From positions 1 to 6,518 of the forward strand of contig CAYSUY010000215.1 of the NCBI GenBank assembly GCA_964434345.1: DNA of 6,518 bases. Reading direction: 5' to 3'. Positions 6,465 through 6,518 of the stretch are shown one piece after another. Below the pieces are notes generated by a model. That model did no database searches, had not been told where the DNA came from, and was given only the letters and a program-made list of their open reading frames with translations. The stretch is from CAIOSQ01 sp964434345 (GTDB lineage Bacteria > Pseudomonadota > Alphaproteobacteria > CACIAM-22H2). The first letter of the stretch is position 1. Each line of letters begins with the position of its first letter. A program made the translations under genes and the position numbers.

Positions 6465-6518
6465 TGGCGCGCCCGGCGAGACTCGAACTCACGACCTTCA
6501 GCTCCGGAGGCTGACGCT
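6465..6518 (-). tRNA. tRNA-Arg, anticodon CCG, 5' part cut by window
   Basis: The 3' two thirds of a tRNA reading CGG codons. In transcript order the window shows the end of the D arm (AGC), base 26, the anticodon stem TCAGC pairing with GCTGA around the 7-nt loop CTCCGGA (anticodon CCG at 6507-6505), a short AGGTC variable region, the T stem GTGAG/CTCGC around TTCGAGT, the acceptor strand CGGGCGC, discriminator G and an encoded CCA. The T stem has one G-U pair. The missing 5' acceptor strand should read GCGCCCG. It is oriented the same way as the operon downstream. Confidence 0.95.

Overview
The window is a GC-rich stretch of bacterial chromosome, and every gene I can support is on the minus strand. 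The base composition, the GTG start and 4-nt start/stop overlaps, a tRNA with an encoded CCA end, and the DppABC-type transporter all fit a high-GC proteobacterium. I think an alphaproteobacterium is most likely, but that rests on style, not on a marker gene.

Reading in the direction of transcription (high to low coordinates): the right edge holds the 3' part of a tRNA-Arg gene with anticodon CCG (6465-6518). About 330 nt without a convincing gene follow. They hold two small hairpins in the tRNA trailer and a perfect 14-bp palindrome with the core TGGTATACCA, which looks like a GntR-family operator. Next comes a five-gene, tightly packed operon: a secreted substrate-binding protein of the dipeptide/oligopeptide class (SBP_bac_5), a 78-nt intercistronic spacer with two stem-loops, a DppB-type permease, a DppC-type permease, a TIM-barrel glycoside-hydrolase-like protein of unknown function, and a class I/II PLP-dependent aminotransferase whose last few codons run off the left edge.

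Working hypothesis: the periplasmic protein captures a peptide-like or amino-sugar/opine-like compound, the two permeases carry it in, the cytoplasmic TIM-barrel enzyme cleaves or remodels it, and the aminotransferase takes the amino group from a released amino acid or amine. No ATPase gene (DppD/DppF type) is in the window; these should lie further downstream past coordinate 1, or the transporter borrows ATPases from elsewhere. A GntR-type repressor that senses the substrate or a breakdown product is the likely regulator, inferred only from the palindrome. The most interesting parts are the unassigned hydrolase-like enzyme coupled to the transporter and the RNA structure between the binding-protein and permease genes.
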